Below are positions 17,101 through 25,432 of a stretch of DNA of 64,000 bases, in pieces. The translations under genes were made by a program, and so were the position numbers. This stretch comes from Streptomyces aidingensis (lineage in GTDB: Bacteria; Actinomycetota; Actinomycetes; Streptomycetales; Streptomycetaceae), in NCBI RefSeq assembly GCF_900112355.1, contig NZ_FOLM01000015.1:62001-126000 (forward strand), in the 5' to 3' direction. The notes beneath the pieces were generated by a model, which was not told the DNA's origin, ran no database searches, and saw nothing but the letters and a program-made list of their open reading frames with translations. The first letter of the stretch is position 1. The number at the start of each line of letters is the position of its first letter.

Positions 17101-18852
17101 GTCCCCGCGGTCGGCCGGGCTGATGTCGCCCAACGGGACCCCGGGCTCGCGCGGGTTGTCGTTGCGCCAGCCGGTGACCGTGCCGTCCGTACCGACCACC
17201 GCGTAGTCGGCCTTGCCGTCGCCGTTCAGATCGGGGAACCCGATCTTCGAGCCGGCCGCGGCGGCGTCCCGGATCTTGCCGAGCGGTTCCCAGACGTACG
17301 AGCGTCCGCTGACCATGCGGTGGAGGAACGCGATCCGGACACCTTCGGCGAAGGCGTGCGCGATCTTCTGATGACCGGCGTCGTTCGGGTAGATCTCGTG
17401 GACGATGTCCTGCGGGGTGACCGAGCCCAGCTCGACCAGCACCACCTTCGCGCCGCTGTCGAGCTTGTCCTGGGCGATCGTGCGGAGCGCCGAGTTGTAG
17501 GCATCGATCCGGGCCTGGTACGTGGGGTTCGTCGAGGGCGGCAGGGTCCCGATCAGGACCGTGGTCGTCGGCGAGGCGAAGTAGATCTCGTCCAGGAAAC
17601 TCCGCATCTTCTCGGCCGTCGCCGTACCGTCGGCACCGCCGGCCAGATCCGCCGTGCCCGCGACCAGGGTCATCATGTTCGGCCGCAGCGTCCGCAGCGC
17701 GGGGATCGTCTCGGCCTTTATCTCGTCGATGCTTTTGCCGTCGAACCCCATGTGGTCGGGGTCGCCGGTCGTGCCGCTCTGCAGCTCACCGACGAAGTCC
17801 GTGCGCTTGGCGAGGAGGGTCGCGGCCGTCCCGATACCGACCACCGCAAGCGTGGTCAGGCCCTTGACAATGTCGTGCAGGTAATCCCGGAAGCCACTGC
17901 CGTCGGTGGAGTGCACACCTGCCGTGATGCCGTCACCGGTCGGCATCAGCCGGAGCTCCTCGATCGACGGGCTGGGACCGGCCGCGTTGAACCGGCCGGA
18001 CTGGACCGGCCGGTGGTCGGAATCGCCCTCCGGCCGAACAGTGATCCTCGGCGCCTCGTCGAAGAAGTGGGTGGTGACGAAGTAATCCAGCACACCGCCG
18101 TCCAGGTGGGTCGCCTGGCCCGGGTCGTAGGCCCGCATGGTCGGCGGAAAGCTGGGCCGGTTATGGAGGATCCCCGGGTCAACGTTGAAGTCGCCACCGA
18201 CCGTCACGTGGTAGGTGACGCCACGCTGGGTCCCGAGGGCCTCGATCCGGTCGTCGATGGCGTTCAGCAACGTCCCGGAGTCACCGCCGCCGCCGGACAG
18301 GCCGTGCACGGTGAAATACCACTCGTCGCCGAAGCGCGCACCGAGCGCGTTCCGGCCGGCATCGACCGGGTTGCCGACGACGATCAGCTCGTCGGGCGTC
18401 TCGGGCAGGACGAGCGCGATGTTGACCCGGCCGCCGATCCGGCGCGGGTTGGTCGCGTCGTCGGCGGTATGCAGGAAATAGACCTCACGGGTGGGATTGG
18501 CATGGCGCACAGCAGGGCCGACGTCCCAGGTATGGTGCAGCACGGTGTACTGATGCGTGTTGCCCTGGCTGTCGGTCGTGGTGAAGGTCTGGTCAGGCTG
18601 GCGGACGCTGTTCGAAGGCGGGTGCGGGCCGACCTCCTGAAGCGTCAGGATCGGCACTTGCAACGCCAGCCGCAGGACCGTGGTCCACTTGCTGCCGTTC
18701 CGATCCTCGTTATTGGCCCCCTGCATGTTCCAGGTGACCAAGGGCGTGATGCTGGCAGGATAATCGGTGGCGGCGGCCGGAGCAGCCGGAACGGCAAGTG
18801 CCGCCGCCAGCCCGGCCATCACCGTCAGCGTGGATATCAACCGGCGCAACAA
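14155..18852 (-). CDS. Secreted multidomain protein: DNase I-like nuclease, SGNH remnant, FG-GAP repeats, GH18 chitinase, CBM5/12
   Basis: 1565 residues from a TTG start at 18852 (or 18849) behind a GGAGGGG ribosome-binding site, giving a clean Sec signal peptide (LRRLIST, hydrophobic core, APAAA cleavage near 30). Domains in order: endonuclease/exonuclease/phosphatase fold (about 35-285) with TWNMQG, LQEVG, GGDFNVDP and SDHRP, so its metal and catalytic residues are present; SGNH-type hydrolase (about 300-510) with block V NDAGH but GDG instead of GDS at 306-308, so the serine nucleophile is missing; five FG-GAP/VCBS DxDGDG repeats (about 535-770); GH18 chitinase (about 876-1340) with the intact motif DGVDIDFE (1013-1020); a C-terminal chitin-binding type-3 module with two Trp-rich blocks ending WKLIG. 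Likely acts outside the cell on chitin and nucleic acid or phosphoester substrates. An open frame continues upstream to 19179 but lacks support. Confidence 0.88.
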   Translation of the reverse strand: MLRRLISTLTVMAGLAAALAVPAAPAAATDYPASITPLVTWNMQGANNEDRNGSKWTTVLRLALQVPILTLQEVGPHPPSNSVRQPDQTFTTTDSQGNTHQYTVLHHTWDVGPAVRHANPTREVYFLHTADDATNPRRIGGRVNIALVLPETPDELIVVGNPVDAGRNALGARFGDEWYFTVHGLSGGGGDSGTLLNAIDDRIEALGTQRGVTYHVTVGGDFNVDPGILHNRPSFPPTMRAYDPGQATHLDGGVLDYFVTTHFFDEAPRITVRPEGDSDHRPVQSGRFNAAGPSPSIEELRLMPTGDGITAGVHSTDGSGFRDYLHDIVKGLTTLAVVGIGTAATLLAKRTDFVGELQSGTTGDPDHMGFDGKSIDEIKAETIPALRTLRPNMMTLVAGTADLAGGADGTATAEKMRSFLDEIYFASPTTTVLIGTLPPSTNPTYQARIDAYNSALRTIAQDKLDSGAKVVLVELGSVTPQDIVHEIYPNDAGHQKIAHAFAEGVRIAFLHRMVSGRSYVWEPLGKIRDAAAAGSKIGFPDLNGDGKADYAVVGTDGTVTGWRNDNPREPGVPLGDISPADRGDTPERVYFADLDGDGKDDYIRILPAADSPTGVAAMRVSRNTSSGGEVSWGSATIVANDLGYERDMNFTDLDADGRDDLVTLNRLKFASAWLNKGEGMPAPGDWDTVEGFGSPGESPAAQVAFADITGDGRADTVRVEYLTGEVRAWENTGAPWSGTEGWDSLGVIRADDPFPNGFGTFADLNGDGIEDFAVTRTSTTASATVKAALTSEAGQTDGWLVPSYGDGSRSIGGAGDLGVNGGVGDPMEAHPGGDDGGPRPDASGDCRPEGLATTPGVATPYCKVYQSDGREWLGQGRQRRIVGYFNGGRTGADGTPHYLVKNIPWSKVTHINYAFATVENNRITVDANATQREWPGEPGAEMDPSLPYKGHFNLLTKYKRLHPRVKTLIAVGGWAGSGGFYAMTTNADGSVNQAGIDTFADSVVDFLRTYGFDGVDIDFEYPTVLEDTGNPADWPVANPRRAGLPTAYTALMKTLRDSLNRASVEDDTYYLLTSASSASGYMVRGMANQKALAYQDFTNLMSYDYHGTWNDVVGPNATLFDDGKDPELADQYATPEYGGIGYFNTSWAMTYMRGAMQAGRVNIGVPYYTRGWRNVTGGTNGLWGTSQKPDGCEPGTGIQRPCGDGALGIDNIWHDETNNGSELGSGTNPLWHTKNLENNITPVYAPSVGLTPETDITDRRTGEYIRHWDDATKTSWLWNAEKRVFLSTKDEQGIDAVTDLVEATGAGGVMIWELGGDYSCPVEVQPDTPCGMGYTLTTRLHEKLGNSGAYDNSLRTGSAGAAPTVTADVSVELVDYPTTSADLWPLQPTVRITNNTGRTLGGGKDTTLSFDLPASTSPLVKDADWLTGDEGGQWRLTPGTTFHRISTTLKYCQIIPAGKSLDLPIIYFLPVTGPVNTSLSIDGTAYAPVTDNLKGLGTATPPAGGCDAAEWDETKIYSPASQPVEETTVKYNGKVWRAKWWTQGNAPGTGADPDHEPWKLIGDAD

Positions 18853-19194
18853 AAGCCCCTCCTCATGCCTCTCAGCCAACACGCCAAAACACCCGGATAA
18901 TTGACGGCCGGGCGGCCTCCCAAACAGTGGTTCCTGGCCATTCATGAGGCGGCGTCCGTCTGCTGATGCCCTACGAAGTGGGTCCTGGCGCCGATTTCGT
19001 GATTCGGAGGCTATGTCGGCCGAGCCCTCGGCCGCCGCGACGGGGGACGCCGGGTTCCATGAAGTTCCATGAAGCGGGAGAGCTCGATCTGCCCGCAGGG
19101 CCGCGGTGCATGGAGCCGCGGCAGGCAGGTCGGCGAGCGCCCGCAGTTGCGCGAAGGCCTCCTCCCACACGTCCCGCACCGACGACAGCGTTGA
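18853..19194. other. Intergenic region upstream of the chitinase gene
   Basis: 342 bp without a supported gene. It holds the chitinase ribosome-binding site next to 18852 and a perfect tandem 10-bp repeat (GTTCCATGAA at 19054-19063 and 19064-19073). I did not find a convincing DasR operator or a clear -35/-10 pair. Confidence 0.5.
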
Positions 19195-19955
19195 TCATTT
19201 CCAGATCCCGTTGAGGGCGAGGGCGGCTCGGGTGATGTCGCCGATCCGGCTGTGGATGAGCGTGAGGTGTTGAAGGGTGCGCCAGCGCTGCCTGAGTTCG
19301 GCGGCGGCGCGCTCTCCGAGGACGCGAATACCTCTGATCAGGCCGTTCGTAGTTCGTGTGTCCACGTGCAGGGCATGCTCCGACTTTCCTTTCGGCGGCG
19401 GACTGGAACGAGGATGCCGATGCCGGCACCGATGTAGCCCTTGTCGCAAGGGTGGGCAGCCCGTCGGCCGCCCGCCTTGTACAGCGCGGGCAGGGCGTGA
19501 ATGCGGGCGCGGTGATGCCGGGGGTGGAACCGGGCTCGACATCGGAGACCCACAGCGGAGCGCCGTCCGGGACCGCGAAGAACTGCACGGTGCCGCCGAC
19601 TGTGCTTGCGGCTGAAGCACAGGTCGTTGCCGTTGTCGCGGACGCCGGCCAGGCGGTCGGTCTCGACGAATGTGCCGTCGAGGATCACGTGGGTCATGCC
19701 GGCATGTCGGCAGTGGTGAAGGACCTCGTGCAGGTCAGGGGCCTTCTCGGCGAGGAGGTCAATGCCCTCGTGCAGGTACCGGTAGCCGGTGGCCTGGAAG
19801 ATGCCCGCGTCGCGGGCCAGGCAGTGCACGCAGCCGCGCTCACGGAACCGGCGCAGGACCAGCACCGCCTGGCGGAACGGGCCGAGCGCCCGCGATCCGC
19901 GCGGGGTGCCGGTCCGCCGCCGGTGCGCGGCCAGGAGCCGGGACGGGTACGCCAC
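19195..19955 (-). mobile_element. IS5-type DDE transposase, inactivated by frameshifts
   Basis: The region reads as one DDE transposase of about 250 residues when three frames are joined. Frame one, from a GTG at 19955 behind GGAGGAA, reads YPSRLLAAHRRR, a helix-turn-helix region and the first catalytic block VILDGTFVETDR. A second frame gives QFFAVPDGAPLWVSDVEPGS with the second Asp region. The first frame returns at CDKGYIGAGIGI, and the third frame carries the C-terminal block NGLIRGIRVLGERAAAELRQRW ending at 19195. At least three frameshifts mean it cannot make an active enzyme. Length is close to that of intact relatives, so decay was by indels, not truncation. I could not identify terminal inverted repeats. 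It marks past insertion at the left edge of the BREX cluster. Confidence 0.8.
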
Positions 19956-20340
19956 GACGTGGCGTTCCTCCGGTTCCGCCGTGCATCGACTGCGGTGTTC
20001 CCCCTGCTGCTGGCGGCAGGTCACTGCTGCGGGCACCGAACGGCGGACGATCAAGTTTTTCGAACAAGGTCGAACTGGCTGGCGGCAAGGCACATAGTCG
20101 AAAGTAAGGACAGCCCTCAAAGTTCTCGGGCGCTTGACCAACGGCCGGCCAGCCCATGAGCACGACGGCACACCATCGGTCGGTCGGGAGGCTGGTAGGA
20201 CCATCGCCGGAGGTCATGGGGGCCGATTAGGATGCAGAGCCGGGGTCGTCCCGGCAAGGCGTCCACAGCGGTGGATCCTCCCGGCGGCTCACCGAGTAGC
20301 CTGCGTTCACCTGCCGCTTCGACGACTGGAGGTACCCCCT
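19956..20340 (+). other. Region between IS remnant and pglW, with candidate pglW promoter
   Basis: 385 bp with no gene. A TAGGAT hexamer at 20228-20233 fits the actinomycete -10 consensus and is followed 107 bp later by the pglW start; I see no good -35 partner. The GGAGG ribosome-binding site for pglW ends 8 bp before the GTG. The part nearest 19955 may include the IS end, not delimited. Confidence 0.35.
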
Positions 20341-23300
20341 GTGACGCCCGCAGCGCGGTCCTCCGTGCCCAAGCCCGGACCGCCGCCGCGAAAGGAACGC
20401 TGGTTCCAGCCCCGCCGTTCCGGCTACCGGTGGGAGCAGGAGGGCCTGGACCACATCCGGCGGCTGATGCCGCAGGCAGAGCCCTACCGTGCCTGGGCGA
20501 CGTTCCAGTTCACCGGTGCCTCCGGACGCGTCAACGAGTGCGACCTGCTCATCGTCGTTCCGGGCGGCCTTTACCTGCTGGAACTCAAGGGGCACCCCGG
20601 ACGCCTGGTGAACCACGGAGACACCTGGCAGTTCCACGGCGACCGGGTCCGTACCCTGAAGAACCCCCTGCACCTCACGGACCTGAAGACGAAGGAGCTC
20701 AAGAGCCGGCTGGAGCGCGCGGCCCGAGCCACCGGCAAGGACCCGCGCAGGGTGCCGTTCATCAAGCCGGCCGTCTTCCTGCACGACCCGACGCTGCGGA
20801 GCGAGCTGGACGAGTTCCAGCGACCGGGCGTCTTCGGGCTCAATGACGGCGCAAGCGGGCTGCCCCGGGTCTGGGACGATCTGCTCGGCCTGCCACCGGA
20901 ACGGGAGAGCCGGCGCATCACCCCCCAGACCGGTCAGCTCGTCGAAGCGCTGATGAAGCACATCGGCATCAGCCATTCCACGGCGCACCTGCGGTACGGG
21001 GACGACTGGAGACTGCAGCCGGGTGTCCTGGACGCGGGCCCCGGCTGGGAGGACCGGCTCGCCGCGCGCGACGACGGCCTGGTGCGGGAGCGTGGCCGGG
21101 TACGTATCTATCTGGCCGGCGAGGCGGCATCCGAACAGCAGCGTCTCAAGGTGGATCGCGCCGCGCGGCGGGAGTACCAGGTCCTGCAGGGCATCAATCA
21201 CCGTGGCATCGTGCAGGCCGTCCAGATCCGCGAACACCGGGGTGGGCCGGCCATTCTCTTCCGCCACCGCGAGTCCGATCTGCGGCTGGACGCGTACCTC
21301 GACGCCTACGGCGGCCGGCTCACCGCCGACGACCGGCTCAACCTGGTCCGCCAGCTCGGCGAGGCCGTGCGGTACGCCCACAACCGCTCCCTCTACCATC
21401 GCGCCCTGGCGGCACGGTCCGTCTACGTCTCCGCCAAGGAGGACGGCAGCGATCCCGTGCTGCGCATCGCCGACTGGCAGACCGCGGCCAGGGACTTCGA
21501 CACCACCCATCTCCGCTCGCTCGGCGACACCCCTCTCGACGCCGGTCTCATCGCCGATACGGCCCGGGTCTACCTCGCCCCCGAGACCGACCAGGAGTTT
21601 GCCGACCCGGTCGACCTCGATGTGTTCGGCCTGGGCAGTCTCTCCTATCTTCTGCTCACCGGACGTCCCCCGGCCGACCGCCGCAGTGCCCTCATCGACC
21701 GGCTTGCCGCCGAGGGCGGCCTGCATCCCTACGCGATCGCCGACGGCATCTCCTCGGCCCTCGACGACCTCGTCTTCCAGGCCACTCGTCCCGATGTGCA
21801 GGACCGCCTGCCCTCGGCGGACGACTTCCTCCGGCTGCTGGACAAGGCGGAGGAGGATGCCACGCCGCCGGAGGAACCCGGCGCCTCGCTCCCCGACCCG
21901 CTGACCGTGCAGCCCGGGAGGCCGATCGACGACCGCTGGACCGTCGTGCGCGTCCTGGGAACGGGCGCCACCGCCCGCGCGGTGCTGGTCAGGCCCACCG
22001 ACCAGCACGAGGGAGACGACGAGCACGGGGACGGAGCCGGACGGCCGGAACCTCCGAGGGTGTTCAAGATCGCCCTGGACCGGGAGAAGGACGCGCGGCT
22101 CTACGCCGAGGCCGCGGCGCTCAAGGAAGTCGGCGGCGACCGCATCGTCAAGCTCCTGGAGGAGCCGCGGGAGCTGGGCGGCCGCACCCTGCTGGAAATC
22201 GAATACGCCGGCGGGTTCCGGAGCGCGGGGGACCGCGAGCCGGTCAGCCTCGGCTCCCGGTTGCGCGGCGAAGGCCGGCTCAGCTACGACCAGCTGGAGC
22301 GCTTCGGCAACGACCTGTTCCACGCCCTCGACAGTCTGGCGGCCCGCGGGGTCCGCCATCGGGACATCAAGCCGGACAATCTCGGCCTGTTCAAACGCAG
22401 CGACGGCTCCTGGCAGCTCATGCTGTTCGACTTCTCGCTCGCGGACGCCCCGGACAAGGACATCCAGGCGGGAACCCGCGGCTACCTCGATCCTTTCCTC
22501 GGCAGCAGCCGCCGTTCCCGCTACGACGACCACGCCGAGCGGTATGCCGCGGCCGTGACGCTCCACGAAATGGCCTCCGGGGAACGCCCCGTGTGGGGCG
22601 ACGGACGAAGCGCCCCGCTGACCGTCCCGGACGCACAGCTCTCCCTCTCCGACGAACTGTTCGAACCCGCGCTGCGAGACGGGCTGACCAGGTTCTTCGA
22701 GCGAGCGCTGCACCGGGATGTCGAGCACCGCTTCGACAGCCTCCAGCAGATGTGGGACGCCTGGCGGCAGATTTTCCGCACCGCCGACTCGGCCCGCCCG
22801 GCCACCACGCCGGCGACCGTCGGCGCGAACGCCGTCGACATCGAGGACGCCCGGGAGCAGGCCGCCGCCGCGGCGACCCTGGACACGCCGCTGGACGCCG
22901 CGGGTCTGTCCCCCCGCGCGGTGTCGGTGGCAGGCGCCCTGGGAGCGACCGATGTCCGGGGCCTGCTGGCCGTCCAGCCGCATGTCATCTCCCGCGCCCG
23001 GGGCGCCGGCGCCGTGGTCCGCAAGGAACTCAATCGCCGCCACCGTCAGTGGAGCGCCGCCCTGCGGCAGCGGCCGGCCGCGAAGCCCGCCGCGGAAAGC
23101 GTCCGCACCGGCGGGACCGCGGATGCCGGGGCGGACGGCTACGGCTCGATCGACGAGCTCGCCGCCCGCCTGACGCCCTCCGGCGAGGGACGCCGTTCCC
23201 GGCCGCGCCCCGATGTCGTGCTGGCCACGCTGCAGTTGCCGGGCGCCGCTCCGCTGGAGACCTGGCCGGCCCAGACCTCCATCGCCAAGGCGCTCAACAT

Positions 23301-24927
23301 CAGCCAGGCCACGGTGTCCAAGCACCAGCAGGCGGCCCTTGAACAGTGGGCCGCCCTGCCATGGCTGCGCCAGGTCCGCGACGAACTCGTGGAGATCCTT
23401 ACCGCCCAGGGCAGGGTGATGACGGCCGAGGAGCTGGCCGCCGAACTGCGGGCCCGGCACGGAGCCGGAGCCGACAGCCCGGCCCAGACGCTTGCCAGGG
23501 CGCTCGCCGTGGTGCGGGCCGCCGCCGAGACGGAGGCCCGGAAACGCGACGAGGAGCCGCTCCACGACGCACAGGACGGTGACACGAGCGGCACCGGTAC
23601 GGAGGCCGTCGCCCGCCTCGCCGTGCTGCGGCGCGGCGGGCGGGTCCTGCTGGCCCTGGAGGACCGCCCGGGCGCCGACGAGCCCACCCCGGCGGAACTC
23701 GCCGACTACGCCGCCGGGCTCGGCGAACTGGCGGCGGACCTGGCAGCCCGCGATCCGCTCCCCGGCCGCGCCACCGTGGTGCGGGAACTGCGGACGGTGC
23801 CCGCTCCCGACGGGATGGCGCCGCTGGCGGACACCCGGCTGGTCACCCTCGCCGCGGCCGTCGCCGAGCGGGTCGCCGTCTCGCGGCGCCTGGAGGTGTT
23901 CCCCCGCGACCTGCCGCTGCCGCGGGCGCTGCGGATCTCCCAGGCCCCGGCCGGAGTGCGGCCGGGCACGGGCATCTCCGTCGAGGAGTTGCTGACCCGG
24001 GTGCGTGCCCGGTTCCCGGGCCTGGAAGGGCTGGAGGAACTCACCTACGTCGAGCTTCAGGAGGCTCTTGCCGAGGCCCAGTTCCCCCTGACCTACGACA
24101 TACAGCGCAAGCGCTTCATGCCGGCGCGCAGCGGTGCGGGCAGCAGCCGGCCGCACAGCGAGGTCTCCGAACCGACCCGGACCAGTGTGCTGGTCCGGGC
24201 TTCCCAGGCGGACGTCGCAGCCGGCCGCGACCCGCGGCAGGTCCTGCGGCTGAAGCTGGAGACCGCGCTGCGCCGGGGCGGCTTTCTGGCCCTCACCCTC
24301 AAGGGAGCGGACCTGCGCGGCACGGCCCGGCACCTCGCCGACCGCTTCGACGTCCTTCCGGTCTCCCTGGGCGACGAATTCCTCACCGCGCTGCGGGAGC
24401 TGGCCGAGGAGCAGGGCGTGCGCTGGCAGGCGCTGCTGAAGGCCGACGCGCGCCTGACCGCCTCCGGCGAGCTGGGCGCAGCCCTCGCCTCGTACACCAG
24501 GGCCGCGACCCAGCGCCTGGCCGACCGGCTGACGTCCCGGGCCGAGGCGGCGGGCCCGCGCACGGTGCTGTTCCTGCACAACGCCGGACTGCTGGCCCGC
24601 TACTGGGAGGGCGGTGGCCGGGAGCTGGTGGCCCGGCTCCAGCAGCTTGCGCGTCGTCCGTCCGACACCCCGCACGGTCTGTGGCTGCTGCTGCCCATGG
24701 ACGACCCGCGGGCCGCCCCCACCCTGGACGGCCGCACGGTGGAAGTGGTGGACCGGGACACCGAGTGGGTGGTGCTGGACCGGCTCTTCCTCAAGGACCT
24801 GGAGAAGCCGTCGGCACAAGCCCGGGCAGGAGCCCGGACACAGGCCCCGGCAGAGGCTCAGCCGGAGGTCCGAACAGCCGCACGAACAGCGTCGCGAACG
24901 GCGGACGCGGCTGGGCCGGCCGGGTGA
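20341..24927 (+). CDS. pglW: PglW, NERD-domain serine/threonine kinase of BREX type 2
   Basis: 1528 residues from GTG 20341 (ribosome-binding site GGAGG). PglW is the kinase component of the phage growth limitation/BREX-2 system. Order: NERD nuclease-related domain (about 45-170, with NECDLLIVV and LLELKGHPG); a first kinase-like domain (about 246-505) whose catalytic loop reads HRALAAR and whose DFG position reads DWQ, so it looks like a pseudokinase; a second kinase domain (about 530-813) with a glycine-rich loop GTGATA, HRDIKPDN (about 674) and DFS (about 696), which should be active; then a long C-terminal part with a helix-turn-helix-like stretch SIAKALNISQATVSKHQ (about 980). It precedes the HEPN/ATPase trio with short gaps and may share its transcript. 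pglX lies 5.8 kb further downstream, not next to it. Confidence 0.9.
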   Translation: MTPAARSSVPKPGPPPRKERWFQPRRSGYRWEQEGLDHIRRLMPQAEPYRAWATFQFTGASGRVNECDLLIVVPGGLYLLELKGHPGRLVNHGDTWQFHGDRVRTLKNPLHLTDLKTKELKSRLERAARATGKDPRRVPFIKPAVFLHDPTLRSELDEFQRPGVFGLNDGASGLPRVWDDLLGLPPERESRRITPQTGQLVEALMKHIGISHSTAHLRYGDDWRLQPGVLDAGPGWEDRLAARDDGLVRERGRVRIYLAGEAASEQQRLKVDRAARREYQVLQGINHRGIVQAVQIREHRGGPAILFRHRESDLRLDAYLDAYGGRLTADDRLNLVRQLGEAVRYAHNRSLYHRALAARSVYVSAKEDGSDPVLRIADWQTAARDFDTTHLRSLGDTPLDAGLIADTARVYLAPETDQEFADPVDLDVFGLGSLSYLLLTGRPPADRRSALIDRLAAEGGLHPYAIADGISSALDDLVFQATRPDVQDRLPSADDFLRLLDKAEEDATPPEEPGASLPDPLTVQPGRPIDDRWTVVRVLGTGATARAVLVRPTDQHEGDDEHGDGAGRPEPPRVFKIALDREKDARLYAEAAALKEVGGDRIVKLLEEPRELGGRTLLEIEYAGGFRSAGDREPVSLGSRLRGEGRLSYDQLERFGNDLFHALDSLAARGVRHRDIKPDNLGLFKRSDGSWQLMLFDFSLADAPDKDIQAGTRGYLDPFLGSSRRSRYDDHAERYAAAVTLHEMASGERPVWGDGRSAPLTVPDAQLSLSDELFEPALRDGLTRFFERALHRDVEHRFDSLQQMWDAWRQIFRTADSARPATTPATVGANAVDIEDAREQAAAAATLDTPLDAAGLSPRAVSVAGALGATDVRGLLAVQPHVISRARGAGAVVRKELNRRHRQWSAALRQRPAAKPAAESVRTGGTADAGADGYGSIDELAARLTPSGEGRRSRPRPDVVLATLQLPGAAPLETWPAQTSIAKALNISQATVSKHQQAALEQWAALPWLRQVRDELVEILTAQGRVMTAEELAAELRARHGAGADSPAQTLARALAVVRAAAETEARKRDEEPLHDAQDGDTSGTGTEAVARLAVLRRGGRVLLALEDRPGADEPTPAELADYAAGLGELAADLAARDPLPGRATVVRELRTVPAPDGMAPLADTRLVTLAAAVAERVAVSRRLEVFPRDLPLPRALRISQAPAGVRPGTGISVEELLTRVRARFPGLEGLEELTYVELQEALAEAQFPLTYDIQRKRFMPARSGAGSSRPHSEVSEPTRTSVLVRASQADVAAGRDPRQVLRLKLETALRRGGFLALTLKGADLRGTARHLADRFDVLPVSLGDEFLTALRELAEEQGVRWQALLKADARLTASGELGAALASYTRAATQRLADRLTSRAEAAGPRTVLFLHNAGLLARYWEGGGRELVARLQQLARRPSDTPHGLWLLLPMDDPRAAPTLDGRTVEVVDRDTEWVVLDRLFLKDLEKPSAQARAGARTQAPAEAQPEVRTAARTASRTADAAGPAG

Positions 24928-24937
24928 TGCGCGCTCT

Positions 24938-25432
24938 ATGATCGCTCGGGTGCCGACCACCTCAGCAGAGCACCACTTCGCTCATGCCGCCGAGCGGCAC
25001 TACTGGGATGCCGTGCTGCTGCACGACAACGGGCGCCTGTGCAACGCCGACCACCATTTCGGCTTCGCGGTGGAGTGCGCGCTGAAGAGCCTGCTGCTGC
25101 GGTTCACCTCCGCCGTCACCCTGAATCCGAAGAAGGAGGGAAAGCCCGGGTCCAAGAGACCGTGGTATCTCGACCCGGCGACGGGGAAGCCCCGGGATCT
25201 GGGACACCTGCCGTGGGTGGCCGCCGACCTGGCGCTGCTCGCCCGCGGCCGGTCGGCCACCCGTACGGCAGCCGCACTGGGCGGCCTGTCGGCCTTCGAC
25301 GCCTGGTCGGTCGAGGAACGCTACCGCGACGGCACCGCGGTCGCCGCGCAGGACGTCGCCGCACGGCGTACCGTGGCCCACGCGATCATCACCGTGCACC
25401 AACAGGCCCTGATCAATGGAGGGCTGCTGTGA
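24938..25432 (+). CDS. HEPN-like protein, first gene of an unnamed three-gene cassette
   Basis: 164 residues, mostly helical, starting at ATG 24938, 10 bp after pglW; a GTG at 24950 is an alternative and the ribosome-binding site is weak. The N-terminal block AERHYWDAVLLHDNGRLCNADHHFGFAVECALKSLLLR-like layout recalls HEPN domains found in defence loci (key residues: Asn-Ala-Asp-His around the second helix, ECALK). Near the C-terminus R143-R-T-V-A-H148 fits the HEPN ribonuclease pattern R-x4-H. If real, it would be the RNA-cutting effector of the cassette. Its stop overlaps the start of the next gene (GTGA), implying coupled translation. HEPN assignment is by motif reading only and the length is at the short end; no named family recognised. 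Confidence 0.6.
   Translation: MIARVPTTSAEHHFAHAAERHYWDAVLLHDNGRLCNADHHFGFAVECALKSLLLRFTSAVTLNPKKEGKPGSKRPWYLDPATGKPRDLGHLPWVAADLALLARGRSATRTAAALGGLSAFDAWSVEERYRDGTAVAAQDVAARRTVAHAIITVHQQALINGGLL

Noticed and set aside
18853..19194. DasR operator upstream of the chitinase gene
   Set aside because: A weak half-match near 18927-18940 lacks the dyad of the TGGTCTAGACCA consensus.
19195..20340. Terminal inverted repeats of the IS5-type element
   Set aside because: No pair of matching ends could be identified with confidence by eye.
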